DNA of 64,000 bases, from contig CM034548.1 of the NCBI GenBank assembly GCA_020055645.1, positions 44,136,296 to 44,200,295 on the forward strand. The letters run 5' to 3'. This document shows positions 1 through 14,214 of the stretch, one piece after another. Each line of letters starts with the position of its first letter. Position 1 is the stretch's first letter. Source of the DNA: Tomocerus qinae. Lineage: Eukaryota > Arthropoda > Collembola > Entomobryomorpha > Tomoceridae. The translations under genes were made by a program, and so were the position numbers. Under the pieces are notes generated by a model. The model searched no databases and was not told where the DNA came from. It worked only from the letters and a program-made list of their open reading frames with translations.

Positions 1-3000
1 ACTTATTGAGCCAGTTGGTCAGAAGAATGAAAGCAAATGAGAGCTGACCAAAGTCAACTGGACATATCAAATGGTCATGTAATAATATATATTAGATAAC
101 TAGTACGTTATTGCCTGTTGTTCCCTGCCTGTCAAGCTTGACCTGCTACAGTTAGATTCCTTCGTTACAGCAAATAAATTTAACTCACTGCTGCACTACT
201 GGTCCCTATCACTATGCCTCGACATATTATTATTATGCCGCACAATTTTCCCCTGTTCACTGATTTTAGTACCTACTTATTATCTAGATGTCTATCGAAC
301 GACCTCCACTTCATACTCTCTTTCACGGAAGAGCATCCTCAGCTTTTGCTAGCCTTTTGTAATGGTTAGCCAATACATGGGAAATTAGTTCTCTCTTTCT
401 TTAGCGCCATTGCTGGTAATGAGTCACGAACCAAGGAGGGAAAGCAGAGCAAATATAATGGGAAGCCAGCTCTACTTACCTAACTGAACTAACAGTGAAA
501 GGAAACCAAAGAGACATAAATGAGAAGCACTGTGATCTCACATAATCAAAACATTCCAATTTCCTACCAGAGCACTAACTTCGAAATTACAATTAAACTC
601 TCCAACCAACACGTCCTCATCGTTCCTATACCTACGCCCCAAGTGCCCTATGCCTATGCGAGGAAAATTCCCAAAGTTTCATACTTCCTATATATCTAAT
701 TCCAGTATCAATAATGACAGTCTTCCCTTTTGTCGTATTATTATAAGACTGCCTACACAATAAACTCAACCTTTACTCTACTACTAGATCCCTCAGTCTA
801 CACACTTTCTTTAGTCTGCTGTCACAGGGTGAGTCTTGCGAAACGTAGTAAGTAGGACTCAGCCCAGAAGAGAAAGCTAGCTTTCCCAATTTTACTGACG
901 TCTCCCTTTTGTGACTAATTTTTACCTTCCGTTGAGGGTGAATTTTTAAGGAAAACAGTGCATGTTGAAATACTAAAGTGACTTTTGTTCCATGGTACCC
1001 AATTCTAAAAACATTAAATGTCTATATCGCTTTCCAAGAGTGACCCTGTACTTTTCATGTAGCTTGCGTATACTAAATGCTTTTATTCACATGCCTACCT
1101 AAGACCTACTGCCTACGAAATTACTACTTCCTGGATATAGATTGATAAAATGGTCTATAAGTCAGTCTTTTCCAGTAGGTACGATACTTGTTTTTTATAT
1201 AAGATGTACGTGTGGTCGTTATAGTGTCTGACTGGAGGAATGCACATATCCTAGCAAAAAGTTCCTAGACGTCATCGTCCTTTATTTGCACTAACAATGG
1301 ACTGGCGTTGAAGGTCTATTAGTACATGGCAGGGAGACGATGAGAGAGAATCGTCTAAAGAAGCTACAAGAGACCCAATCAAATAGGGCCGATATTAGTG
1401 CTGACTCGTTTTGACTTGACATGAGTCCGAGGTTCCCATACTAGTACGTTCCTTTGAATCAGCCATGCAGTGCCTGTATATTGCCCTTATAGGTCGACAT
1501 AGGAATGTACAACGTGTACGTAATCAACCGGCTTTCTCTTTTTCATTCCGATTTGAGTGATTTTCTGTGCTCTGGTGCCGATACTTCATTGAATCGACGT
1601 TTGTGAAGGCGTGCGTTCGACTTGATTTCTCCATTCCAACCGACGCCTATCCACAACAATATGTCAGAATTGAATGGCGGGATTGAACATGGCGCGATCC
1701 TACATGCACAGCTAGTGTATTTATTTTTCTTTCGTGAATACGCTATTGATTTTTCCACTTAATAGAATAGAAAGATTGGCGGTAGCGTGAGAAATCATTT
1801 CAAAGTTGTCTCCCACCTCTCGCTTATCGATTAAAATGGACTAGGTGGGTAGGTAGGTACTTTCTGCTGTGCAATGTAACTAAATATAATGTTTTCCTTG
1901 ACACGACAACTAAAGTCGAATCTATTCGCATTTATTTTCTTCATATCACATCCATCACTCACTTTCGACTACAGCTAACAAACACTAACCAAACACACAA
2001 TGCGACACTCACTCAACCACCGCCACGTGTCATAAAACGATCTCATAAACAAGTAATAGCCTTTCTCTGCTCTCTCCTACCGAATCCTCCTTTCCCTCAC
2101 TTTCTCCAACAACATCTACCCTACTACATCCACACATAAGAATATTTACTAGTATCAGACACCGACAATTCGCACTTGTGTCGCTGCACTATATATAAAT
2201 AATATAGCTCAATGCACTAAATGTCCTATGACTCCCTAGCTATTAGACACAAAAGGCTCCGTTTGGAAAATCTAAGTGTCGCTCCCCCTATTTAAATCTA
2301 AAGGAGTAATGTAATAAGTCAACCATCATCTCCTTGATTTAATGCAACTCTAAAGCTCAACTCGCAATCAGGGCAACGACAAGGAGAATTTTACATGTGA
2401 TACGAAAACCTTTTATGGTCATTAGAAACGGAATGGCACAGTCATTTTCTTTTCGTCCTTCAATCAAAATTAAACTCGGATCAAAAGATCTGCTCACATA
2501 TCCACTAACTACCTACATAAGTATGTATATGCTATATAATATATTATGTATGTATGCAGTAGGCAGGAACGGAGTTTCGTAATGCGGGGTTGTGTGTCGT
2601 GGTTGCTGAGTGCCTTTAAGCTACGTAGAGCAATTACTACTCCTACGAGCGATCGTATCTTTTCATTCTGTATAAAGTCACACGTTATTCAAGACCTGAA
2701 TAAAGTACTAGACTCGACTCGATTCAAGTTTACAGTTCCTGTCTGACCAAAGTTATGTCGTTAGGCTTCCTTTACACAACGGCATCCTAAATCTCAGGTT
2801 TACAATTCTAGTGGTTTCAATTCTGTCCTGACTCGAACAACTTGGCAACTACCCGCATTAACTTCCATATAAATACTATTACCTTATTTCTGTTCAATAA
2901 AATTGTATTAACGCATTAAAGCATTCGTATAGACACGTTAAGCCTTCTAATATTATGCAAAGCCTTGAATATGTTTTGATAAAATTTCTTGTGAACGTTT

Positions 3001-6000
3001 ATGTCAGACTTGCATAATATCCCTAGTTTCAATTTTTACGCTTTGTCTGCTGCAATATAAGAGCAGACGGAGCTTAATACCTTCTCCCTACAAAAACTTG
3101 TTTCACTACGTTCTATCGATTTCTGCAGAATTTGTACACATGACTTATGTATTGCCTGTAGACATAACTTTTTAGTTTACGCTTTTAAACTTTTTCATTT
3201 TTTCACCAGTTGCTTTCACTCCACTATTGAATGTACTTCCCTTCTATAGAAAAGGACTTTGGATATGATATCTGCAATTCAGTTAAGCATCTAGCTAGCA
3301 GACATCTGGCTTTTGGCAATTAAATAATACTACAGTACTGATATACATGCTCTGTCGATGCCTACGTAAACTTATGCTATGCACCTATTTACATTCTTTT
3401 ACAAGGCCAATCCTTAATGCACATGATTAAAAACTTTCTTTTAGAAAATGAAAACATTCATTTGTTCTGGGTTGAGTGGGTTGAAGCAAAATAAATTAAG
3501 TACAAAAGTGACTGCATAATAGAAATTCGCTTTGGTTATATAATTACTTCTGGCTCTGAGCATAATAATTTGCATCAATTACTATGGCTACTAATAACAT
3601 ACAATAAATGTCAAGATAACTAAAAGCAAGTACAAATATAGGAATTGTGGCAAGCATTTGAATTAGAAAATTCTTTATATATCTGAACCTGAAGTTTAAT
3701 CAAATGTATATTTGCATAGGATTGTTCTTGCGATTATGATACCGAATTGTTCTGTAATTGAAATAAAATAGAGCGATTTTCATTTTGAAGTTATGCATGT
3801 ATGTATTTAGTCTTGTATTTATTTCCTGCATTCTAAATAGAAGTATACGGAGTGAAATATGATGATATAAAACTAAAGAGGATTGACAAAATGCATGATA
3901 GTAAAGATCTTAGATGTAATGGAATTTATAGGCTGTGGCTTAAGTAAAGGATTCATTTTAATTCCAAATTGTACATACAAATACCTAGCATAATGTTTGA
4001 TACTCACATTTATCCTATGGCTAATAAGATGTAGTGCTGACTGAATTTGTCTTTGTGCGATCTACGTCTCTTCCATTTAGTCGTAAAGTGAATTGCGAAG
4101 AAGAGATGTTCATATAAGAGACTGTAATAGTGAGACAGACAAGACAATAACATCTTCAGTGAATAAGTCAACTGGTTTGACTGTCAGCTGTGAATTGTGG
4201 CCAAGCCAGGCCAGAGCCAGACTGATGAGATTCATGTGTGCTCTTCTCTATTATGCTGTCTCATCTACTTTAATGTAGTAGGTATTTGTATTTTTAAGCT
4301 ACGTACTTATTGTCGAATGCAGAGATACATACCTACGCTAGTCCTCATCTATCTCTATTCTATTGTTATACAAGCTGTGTAAGTGCTGTGTAACGAGAGC
4401 ACGTGGATCCCAAGAAAAACTCATGAATCCTCTTTGATTTGGCTGGGAAAGAACAGCTCTTGGGTGCAAATCAACCATGTTTGACAATGTGTAAGCCACT
4501 GGAGCTTAGCAAAGGAGATAGAGACAGTTGAGGGGAGTTAGGGCAGTCATCATCCGGCCCAGTTAGGCCATTCTGCCACTACACAGGCACATGTACAGAG
4601 AGAGAGAGCAATAGTATGGGTAATTAGTTTGTCATGCAGATCTAATCGTATGCAGTTACGTACGATGTAAGAATGTATGTGATGTGATCTACACCTCGAA
4701 TGATTGTCAGTGACGACGATCCTCTACCCGTGCAGCTGAAATATCTAGAATGTAGATGGCTTGTACAACGACTGTCTTATGGGGCAAGGAATCACTTACG
4801 AGAGCTCGATAACGTTAGAGTGTGCCACGACAAGACTTGTCTGTCTTGAGATTGTTGACTTCTAATAAGAAGTGACAGACAGCAGAAGGAGAAGAACTCA
4901 TTGCATGGACCACAAATTAACACACACAGATCTCTGAGCTATCAGTGTATGTAAATATCTTTTGTAATCTACATCAGAATCTACATATACTTAGCCTCCT
5001 ACTTAACTCTAACCTCTGCTCTCTGTGTCACTCTTGTACTACTATGTCGCCATATACCTACATGCTTCCCTTTGCCAGACTCTTTATAACTATATGCGGA
5101 GAGTATGCTTGGTATATGTAATGCAAGGGTATATAATTACATAGTGGGATGCAGCAGTATGCACCAACACTGTAAAGTTGGAAATTACTCCTAGGACGAA
5201 GGAAACATAAAGTGACTGTAGTAGCTATTTAACTTACAATTAACTAGATGCTCCCGACTAACTTTATTGTTAGCAAGTATCTCTAATTAAGTTTATTGGT
5301 TTGACTTGGCTTACATTAGCCTCAGATGTAATGTTTAATGATGTAATAAAGTCTTATCCACACCATAATTGCTTTTCCTTAATACAATGTACGTATGTTT
5401 AATGCTTTCCTATATATCGTTACTCTACCAGCAGTATTTTCATGCATCTGTGTAGTAGTGTCTTTTTTCCTACTGTACTCATAGTAAATAGAAATGATGT
5501 TTCTTCAACATTATTTAAAATTGTTGTCTTCTGCTGAAAATAAAATGGTCGTATATTCCCTGGATGCAATTGTAGAACTACTTACATACACTTTACATAT
5601 TCATCAGATGGAGAAAATGCAGTTGTAACACAACACATTAAACGAGACTCTAGGTTATATGAGAACTTGTGCATTGCTTCGAATAACAGTTGAAGGTGAG
5701 CTACTTTTCATGACCAATAGTATTCACTACATAAGCTTCATAGGCTGTCAACAAAATACACACCTGAGATTAAATTTATAGCTAACACTACGAGTCGTCA
5801 CTGTAAAAAGTGGGATTAGTATTGCTGCAAAAAGGTACACTACTTCAATACATACTGTTGAGTACCACTACAGCGGTTCAACAATACGTATTGGGTGAAG
5901 TAAGTAATAGTGCTATATAGTAAATAGTACTATTGACGAAAAGGAGGAGGGATACGTTAGTTTGTGCTACTTATTCATAGAAAGTATTATAATGGGTACT

Positions 6001-7066
6001 ACATAGTAAGTAGTTTGCAGTGAATATTAAATCCAAATCAAAGGGAGACAATTAGAGAGTAGGACACACAAGATGACAGAGGTAGAACTAAAATTGATGT
6101 TAAGGAATACAAGTAACGACAGTCACAGGTTTTTAAGTCAAAAGTTATCCTAATGCCAAATTGTGTGGCTTCTCTGTCTGATCAATGACGAGATGAGAAG
6201 CAGAACAGAACAGAAGCAAAAGGCAAAGCAGCTTGCCACCAACGTACCGCGTCCCTTGTCATCAACCTTGCACTGTACTCCGTTGTAGTATGTCGCATTG
6301 ACTATAAAAAAATACTATTTGTCTTTCTTCTCAAGTGTTTAAGTATTTATATCTATCCTACTCTACCTATGTCAGTGTATTAGTATTTCCTGCATACCTA
6401 GTGCTGCTACCATTTAGTAATTACGTAGAGATAGTTCAAATATCCATTTTAATGGACTACCTAATTACTAATACAAACTACAGAGTGTCAGACTCACTAA
6501 CCAGTATAATTACATCTCTGTGTTGTTGACACACATAATTATATATATTTACTGTGCTATATACAGTCTTACTGTACAAAAGCAATTCATAGAAACTGTG
6601 TGTCGGAGGAAATAAAAACGGCAAAAAGAAAAACTTGTGATACAAGGAGCTAACTGTTCAATTTCGACGGAAAACAAATTGATACGAATGAGAAAGGACC
6701 GTTTCCACTCATTAAATACATCAATTTACATTAATTAGCGGACAACTTGTTAATTGTCGGATTGTCGCTCTTGAATGAGAGACGAAGGAATTATTTCTTT
6801 CCACTAAATAAATAGCAGTAAAACGACAGTGCTTTTAGCACTTAAATAATAATAATAATTTTTTGGTTAATTCCAGTGCATATTATCCGACCTGAAGTGT
6901 CCTGTCAGTTAACATACTACTACTGACCGAGTATAAGAGTCGGAGACTGTACAAACGATACTAAAACAGTTGACGTTGGACGTGAGAAGTGCGGTGGTGG
7001 CAGAAGTAGTGTGCAGGCAATGGCTCTAGACAAGACTATCTGAGATGAGCTGCGGCAGTAGCTCAC
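1..7066 (-). other. Intron 3' of the hinge exon; no gene seen
   Basis: This AT-rich stretch should be intron of the ELAV-like gene, since the hinge exon ends in a donor and RRM3 must lie further left. I looked on the minus strand for the RRM3 hallmarks (a WCIFVYNL-type RNP2 and a KGFGFV-type RNP1) and saw neither. Open frames of 60-70 codons (for example 2397-2582 plus, 1543-1758 minus) have no recognisable similarity and fit chance. A 12-bp perfect palindrome CAATACGTATTG occurs around 5880-5895. No transposon ends or tandem arrays stood out. Confidence 0.7.
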
Positions 7067-7337
7067 CTGGAAAGTGGAGAAAGGGGTATGTACCGCAGTC
7101 GGCCAGTTGCATGATGAATCGGTCCTCCGAAGCGACGAGCGGCCGCCGCAGCCTGGGGTGCCGCCAAGTACGCCGCTAGTGGTGGAAGAGCCTTCGTGTT
7201 GTTGCTCGGATTGTTGGCAAATTTCACTGTCACCGGCTCAGTTGAGCCCTTTGGAATGGTTCCGTTCAGCTCCTGGATCGCACGCTCGGCCTCCACTCGC
7301 TGGTCAAAGCGAATGAATCCGACTCCTTTTGACAAAC
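7067..7337 (-). CDS. elav: ELAV-like protein, exon with second half of RRM2 and hinge
   Basis: The 271-bp exon completes the split Gly and encodes 90 codons plus two bases. It starts [20 protein letters not shown], where KGVGFIRF is RNP1 of RRM2 (residues 179-186), and then gives helix 2 and the [13 protein letters not shown] strand that closes RRM2. The hinge follows, with a five-residue alanine run (about residues 238-242) next to [20 protein letters not shown]. This hinge is typical of arthropod elav/fne/Rbp9 and carries the family's nuclear transport and regulatory function. The donor AG|GTGAGC interrupts the Arg codon of the SPLSR end. The next exon, expected to begin YSPLAGDLL and lead to RRM3, is not in the window. 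GC content here is clearly above the surroundings. Confidence 0.97.
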
Positions 7338-7552
7338 CTGCAAGATGCAATCAACCAATTCAAACCTTATGGGCAGCCCTATCCTACACCCCAGCTCAGT
7401 TTCTATATAGTTAGCTAAGCCCTAAATCTAAACTAACCTCATCTATACTCTTTTACGCTGTTACACTTTTTTCACATTTTTTAAATATATTTTTACACAT
7501 TTTAATTTTTATTATTTACACTTTTTGTTACTCTTTTATTTTTCAAATTTTC

Positions 7553-7680
7553 CATTTTTAAACATTTTATTACTCTTTTCATTTTTAAACATCCTATTAT
7601 TTTTTTCATTTTCAAACATCCTATTACTTTTATCATTTTCAAACATTTTATATTCTTTTCATTTTCAATTTTTTATTTCA
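7553..7680. repeat. T-rich minisatellite, 27-bp unit, about 5 copies
   Basis: Copies beginning CATTTT(T/C)AAACAT start at 7553, 7580, 7607, 7634 and 7660, spaced 27, 27, 27 and 26 bases. The last is cut short. Neighbouring T-rich DNA (7500-7552 and 7680-7740) looks like more decayed copies. Because 27 is a multiple of three, the plus strand shows an apparent open frame (7525-7713) with a hydrophobic 9-residue period. I regard that as a by-product, not a protein. On the ELAV transcript strand the array is A-rich. Confidence 0.9.
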
Positions 7681-9053
7681 CCTTTGACCATTTTTATTAA
7701 ATTTTCATTTTGATTCATCGCATATTTCCTTTTTATTTATTGCTACGTACACCATTAAACATCTAAATACCAAGTTTTATATCTGCATAATATTGTTATA
7801 TATTACACCACCAAGAAAGGTCACCTGGAAATAGATTTCATACTTATAAATGGTTCACCTTACAGCTATTAAAAGTACCACTCATGCATCCACCAGACCA
7901 TTACTGAATCTAATTCATTAGAGTTTGTATAGTGAGGACCATTATTATAATGTTGGTTAGTACTCTGGACATAATAGCAATAATACTAAGTACGTAATAC
8001 ATTGCTGCAATTGTAAACTGACGTCTATTTTGATTTTAGAGCCAATTTCTTTTAACGGGCGTCTTGGAATATGGAATAGAGAGGTATAAGAAATATAATT
8101 GAATAAATTAGTAATAAAAATAATGGAGCAGAAATAATGAAATCGTTCATTGGAGTCTAATGAAAAATAAGATGTTTCCCCTTTATGTAAAGTAAGGAAG
8201 GAGATGATGAAACTGATGTGATGATGCTATCTGTAGCATTATTTTCCTGCCTAAGTAGGGATTTTGAGTGGCGAAACGGGGAGTTGTGCATAGAATGCTA
8301 CAGTGAATCGTTGACTATTGAAAGAAGGCTGGTCGTGAGCAAGGAACATTTATTAGGAAATTGAGCATTCGAGGGATATATAGCTAAGTAGAGGTATTAT
8401 TATTATTTAGTGCACGCCTAGCTATTGTTCCTTACTTAGATATTTATGATGAAGAAGTTAATAAGGAAGGAAATGAGGTTGATTACGGATAATTTCATGA
8501 ATATCAAACCGGAATATTAAGTTATTGGCGTTCGAGCTCAGGGTATAAATGGCAGTAGAGAGAGGGGGAAAGGAAAAGTCTAATAATGTAGCAGTGTAGT
8601 TAGGTGTGGGTTGTCCTTGCTCAGAAAATCCTTAGCCCTCTGGAACTCTCATTGCTAATTACACCCACGATAAATGCTCACAGTAGGTTAAGACGTGTAT
8701 GTAATGTACGTATAGTTAAATTCCTCCATACAAAGTAAGGGTATGCTTATAAAGCACTTATTTGAGTTGAGGGTTAGTTAAATATATTAAATATATTATA
8801 GTCGGTTTAAGTATAAGAGTATAGTACTTAGGAGTTGGTAGGACGTAGTCAAGTATTTACCAAGTTGGGCGAAGGGGGTTTACTTTTGGGTTGTATCAGC
8901 CTTGACTTAAGTAGCAAAGAGAGAAGAGCTAGTTTTGGCGAAGAATTTGTTTTAAGTAGTATGTAGATGAAATAGGCACTGAATAGACTGCATAATATGA
9001 GTTGCCATCACCTGGGGAAGATGAAATCAAGAGCTACGAGACAGAGCAACTAG

Positions 9054-9713
9054 ATTCCATGCAATATTCATGGACAATATGGAAGGGAGAGGGAACAAGA
9101 TGGCCACCTAACTTTACATAATGTGCATGATGAAGAGAGAGGAAGTCAGGTCTGCTTTGAAATTAGGATCGCTAGTCTTAGGAAAGTGCTGACATTAAGA
9201 TTGCATGAGAACTTGCCCCACGCCTCGCTCCTTGATCAGAAAGCAAAAGGAAAATTCCATTTTCCTCTGAGGGAAAGGATGATTCAACTTCCAAGTAGTT
9301 TTGCCATATTCCCTACAGAAAAACGACGGACTCTGAGACGACTCTTCAAAAATATTTTCCACTGGCAATATCTGCACTCTAGTCAACTCTTATCAGCTTC
9401 TCTCCCAACACTGTACATATGTACATCCTCTCCTACTTATGCTCCCCTCTCCGTCTACTACTTACACTTTGGCAATATTTTCTTATGCCGCCTGTCTTCC
9501 TTAATAAAGCCTATACAAAATTATTCTGTGGAAAAGTTACTCTCAAACACACTCCTATGTATTTGCCTTTGCAAATTGGAGACTGTATTTGTTTGGCGAG
9601 AAAGAGATTGTATTTTCATATTCGTCCACACTCCCTGCTCTCTGTTTCCTCGGAACAAATATCCTCCTCATCTTCCGTTATTGAAATACGGATTCCCTCC
9701 ATGCCACTAACGC
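9054..9713 (+). other. Long unexplained open reading frame (about 219 codons)
   Basis: The frame is open from just after a TAG at 9051-9053 to a stop at 9708-9710. No ATG occurs in the first 75 codons; the first ATG is at 9279 and would give 143 residues. The product has a basic start (EKRRTLRRLFKNIFHW), then Ser/Leu/Cys/Tyr-rich sequence with hydrophobic patches. I recognise no domain or family. It is antisense to the ELAV-like gene and within its intron. Pyrimidine-rich DNA lowers stop frequency on this strand, which may explain the length. It could also be part of a decayed mobile element or an unrecognised exon. I do not call it a gene. Confidence 0.25.
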
Positions 9714-12700
9714 TCTCGTAAAGCACAAAAAACCGTGAAACTTTTTTCAATGCAGACACAAACAATCTTTTCCCTGAACAAAAGTAACGATGGATATTTA
9801 TTAGTAGTTCTTAGCTGAATACACAAACTACTACAGCTACTTCCGATCTCTGCAAAGTCTCTAAGGACTCTAATTTCTTTTAATTAATAAAATTTATGGC
9901 TATTGCCTGTAAAAACTTGAGTAATAAGTAGTTTGGTTCATTTAATTAATTTTCTATTTTTTAATTTTAGTAGTATCATTCGAAATTCTTTGTTATGAAA
10001 CTTGTATATTCAATGAACCCAATTAAATGTTTTTCAGCCAAGAATGAGCAGTGTTAGCCTAACAGACGTGAAATTCGAGACTTCCTGCGCAGGTACTTTG
10101 TCTTGCCATCCAAATCCATAGGTTACTAAACGAAAGTTAAATGGTTGAAAGGAGCGAGAAGCTGTGAAAGAATATTTTTTAGGGTCCTTTGACGAAACTG
10201 TTCATACAAATACGGCGAGTCTGGGTTCCTTCTGCCTATTTATCTGTCATTTCGTTGTTCATCTGCAATTTATATGTAGGGGAGAGAGTTAAGGCCTTAG
10301 AAGGCAAAGCTGGCTTTCACGTCACATCCTACAAGGACTATATACTACAGTTAAAACATTGCAGACGTTCGTGTGCGAGGAAAGCCAAGAAGTAGAGAAC
10401 GATAAAAGCAGTAAGTCATTTTTTAGGTTACTTCTATCCTATCAAATAACAGCCATTTCCAGTACTTGCCATTTTCCTCACTTTTCTTCGTACAATCTAA
10501 ATGGTGCAATCCGCAGTATCCTCCCACATGTAGGTACATGCCGTAATAGCGGTGATCGGGCAAATCACATAAATCAAATTCACCAATGGCATTTTGCAGT
10601 GTTCCAAATTAAATTGGGAAATGAACTATAAAGTCGATCTTGAACAGTGACGGAAAATCAGCTACCATCATTACGGTATAATTACACAACCATCCAGCAT
10701 TTCTTTTAACTTTTATTTCCGCATTGCGTAATACGTTTTGGCTGTTTCAGACATTTTTCTGGCGATCTTTCAATTTATATTTAGTAGGGAAACGAAACGT
10801 ATGTTTTTACAATATTGGCAATTTTTCATCTTTTGCTGAATAATACGAAAGCCATATAAAACGTGAAACGAGTTTTTATACTCTAGATATTTTATCAGAC
10901 AAAATTATTAAAAGCGTGAACTGCATTAAAAATATCTTTAAAATCATTATTAAATTTTTCCCGGTATAAACATGTTTGATATCAATAATTCAAAAAGTAG
11001 TATTAGGGATAATAATTATGCCACTTTATAGCAGTACATGGATACTAGTTCTTTGAAATGATCATACTGCTATACGCATGCACTTATTTGTTATGATCAC
11101 AAAAGTTATTTTACTGTTAATCAGGTTCTGGTAATAAATATCCTAGTGGCATATGCGCAAGTATTACCTATAAAAACTTGCTAGCCTTTTTTATTCATCT
11201 CTTTATTCATAAAAAATATATCGTCATTGCTGTAACAACGCAACGCGTCATCCAAAATGTAATAATCTACATAGTCTAGCTTTCTTTTGAAGATTTTGTA
11301 GGGAATCCTGTTGCCAGAATATTTATTGTCAGTAGTAGTAGTTGACGCGCACATGGAGAGGGTGCAAGTTAATAGGAGAAGTAGAATTGGAGTTGATGTG
11401 ATATCCACATAGTATAGTGGCAGACTGTATTATAGTAGTCATTATAACTCAATTGCTTTCGTAATAGGACATAGGAGCCATGCTAATATGAGAGTAAAGC
11501 CGGAGGAATAGCACCAAGTTAGAACTAAGAGGACAAAGTATTACTTAGGTAGAGTAAAAAGGCTGCGGAGATGCCAGGGGAAAAGCCCTGCATTACTTTG
11601 CTCATCTCAGCCTCGCAACATTCCCAACTGTCATTTATACAGAACGGAGACTCAGTGGTAAATCTCTGGCAGCTCATGGGCACTTTCACTCCTTTCACTC
11701 CGGCACATCCGTAGTTTTTATAAACGAAATGGAGCCAAACCCAAGCCCACTATCTGTAACTGCTTCATTCGACCCCTCATCATTTCAGCTCCATTCTCCA
11801 TCGAACTAATCTTGAGACGTTGGAGCGATTAGTGGCTGCAGGACTTCGCCACGCCATACAGAGCGTCGTTCAGAATGAGAACTATTATAGCACGTTATAG
11901 TTATGGATATAGTATCTACGTAGGTATGAATATATTTATAGTAGTAATGTATAATGAACCGTGGGTGAAAGCACTAAAGAGGCTATAGGAAAGTCCAGTT
12001 GGCCTTTGATGTTTGGCCCATTGACAAGTCCAGGAATTTTCTCTTTAAAGCTACGGCGCAACTCTGGACTCAACTAAGTCACGAACAATCTAAAGTACTT
12101 TTAGCATTGCGAAGGCGTCAATTGTCGCCGGCAGTCTTTCCGACTCATCATCCTTTACTGAACAAAATGACAATGTTCTTATCGCAGAGCAAATAAACCC
12201 TTCTCCAGTATAAATAAATGGATGTTAGTCTGTACCTACTTACTATTATTATCACATTAGTATAAATGAGTATACTTTTCCCAGCATACAGTGTAGAGAC
12301 AACATTATTATTATATATTTGGTATAGAGACCTATTATTTTGAAGGTATTTAACTCTAGTCTGTGTGTATATGTGTGAGGTATCATGGGACCTCTTGTCA
12401 TAATTAACTCAGAGAAAAGAAATACTCAAGTAATACTGACAAGTGATTGCAACTGGAACAATTCAATGTGATTTAGCCTTTCGCCACAAATACAAATCTC
12501 TTGTACTGGTTCGGTGTGGCTTGGCTTCTCTTCCTATCATTTGGCATAGAGATGGATGCTTTCGTATAAATAGGTATTCTGTGTCGATCAGTCTACCGAT
12601 GTGCATTACACTGACTGATAGTGAAGCAGCACATAAAAAACTCAATCTAATAAAAGAGATAAATAGATACGATACGAGTTGCATGTACATTACATACATA

Positions 12701-13510
12701 AATACTACTTGAGTCTGTGTATATGCATCGTCAGAAGTGCTCTATGCGGAGACGTGTATGGATGGATAGGCAATAGAATGGCTGACAAAGTATTGAGATC
12801 CTATTTATTTATCCGAAGTGTTCTATACAGGAGATAAGTATAGGGATATTATGCACGTAGTATGTGCAGTTTGAGAGAAAGTCATAGAGTGATTCGAAGT
12901 GAGCCACACCACATCAGAGACGACACCGTAGACTCTCAGAATGGCAAATTTTTGGCACTTTTCCATCACTCCTGCCATGAATGTTGTTGTAACATTAGAT
13001 TAGAGGAAATATTTTTCTGACTCCGCAAGTCTGCCTTCCCGTGCTCCGACAAGACATTTGCTCATGGTGATACATGAGTGTTAGCGAGCGATTATAGTTA
13101 CGTAGATCTGAAAGACAACACTTGAGTGATGAAATGACTACCTGAAGAAAAACTTGACTCTGTACTTACATACAATTATAGCAGATGAAGTGTGTGGCTC
13201 AAGTACTATTCAACTATATTGCATTAGTAAGTACATGCTTACTTATTGCTATTACAGAGCCACTTGCTCTTTATCCCAAATTTTTCTTTCAGGAATTCTC
13301 CCTGCTCAATTATCATAGTTATGTTTGAATACCAATGGTAATATTTGCATATATAACTAACAGCAGTGTACCTTTCAAAAGATGGATATATGTAATAAAT
13401 AGTAAATGACGCAATTGCATTCGGATGTTAATTAATTCATAGCTGAAGAATTTTGTAGAATAAATTAGGTACAATAATTATGCTATGAATTCATCATAGG
13501 AAGGTTAGTA

Positions 13511-13532
13511 TAATTAAGTAATTAGTAATTAG
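13511..13532. promoter_or_regulatory. Cluster of homeodomain-type TAATTA/AATTAG sites
   Basis: Three overlapping ATTA cores in one orientation (TAATTAAG, TAATTAG, TAATTAG) fall within 22 bases, inside the intron and about 500 bases after the first RRM2 exon. A TTAATTAATT core lies at about 13430. Such cores bind many homeodomain proteins. In AT-rich DNA they also occur by chance, so the regulatory call is tentative. Confidence 0.2.
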
Positions 13533-14025
13533 ACCCATTTGTTCTAATGGTGAATAGGTCGTTCATTCGTTTGTATTGCGAGTAGCATACCTATAATTAA
13601 TTTATTTCTAGTTAGAAACTATATATTGACTTATAAGGAATAACATTACAAATAATAGTTCAACAACTCAACAAAATGGTCTGGTGATCAAACGAACTTG
13701 GGTGGTATTCTTAAACACTCTCGGTAGATTTTTACTAGATATTTCTCCCTATCTTTTAACTTTCTACAAATAACTAAATCATAAACTTTGTCTTAATACT
13801 CTGCCTATGTAAATTAAAAATCTCTTTTTAGGTCTAAGATATTTTTGTAGACAACTGCTACTAGTTTGAAAAGCTGAAAATAAAAAACATAGCCTCGCAA
13901 GGCTAGTAAATTGAAAAGTAAAATTGTTCTGAACTGAACTACCTAGCTAATGAATTGACACACTGAGTTGGTTCTAATCATGTAGACTTAGATACGAGAT
14001 GGAAGAGCAGAGAGCCAGTCTCTTA

Positions 14026-14214
<189 letters not shown>

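Noticed and set aside
7074..7316. Plus-strand open frames over the hinge exon
   Set aside because: These are antisense shadows of the conserved RRM2/hinge exon.
7525..7713. Plus-strand open frame with a hydrophobic 9-residue repeat
   Set aside because: It is the translation of the 27-bp T-rich minisatellite. The period is a multiple of three, so the frame stays open without any coding selection.
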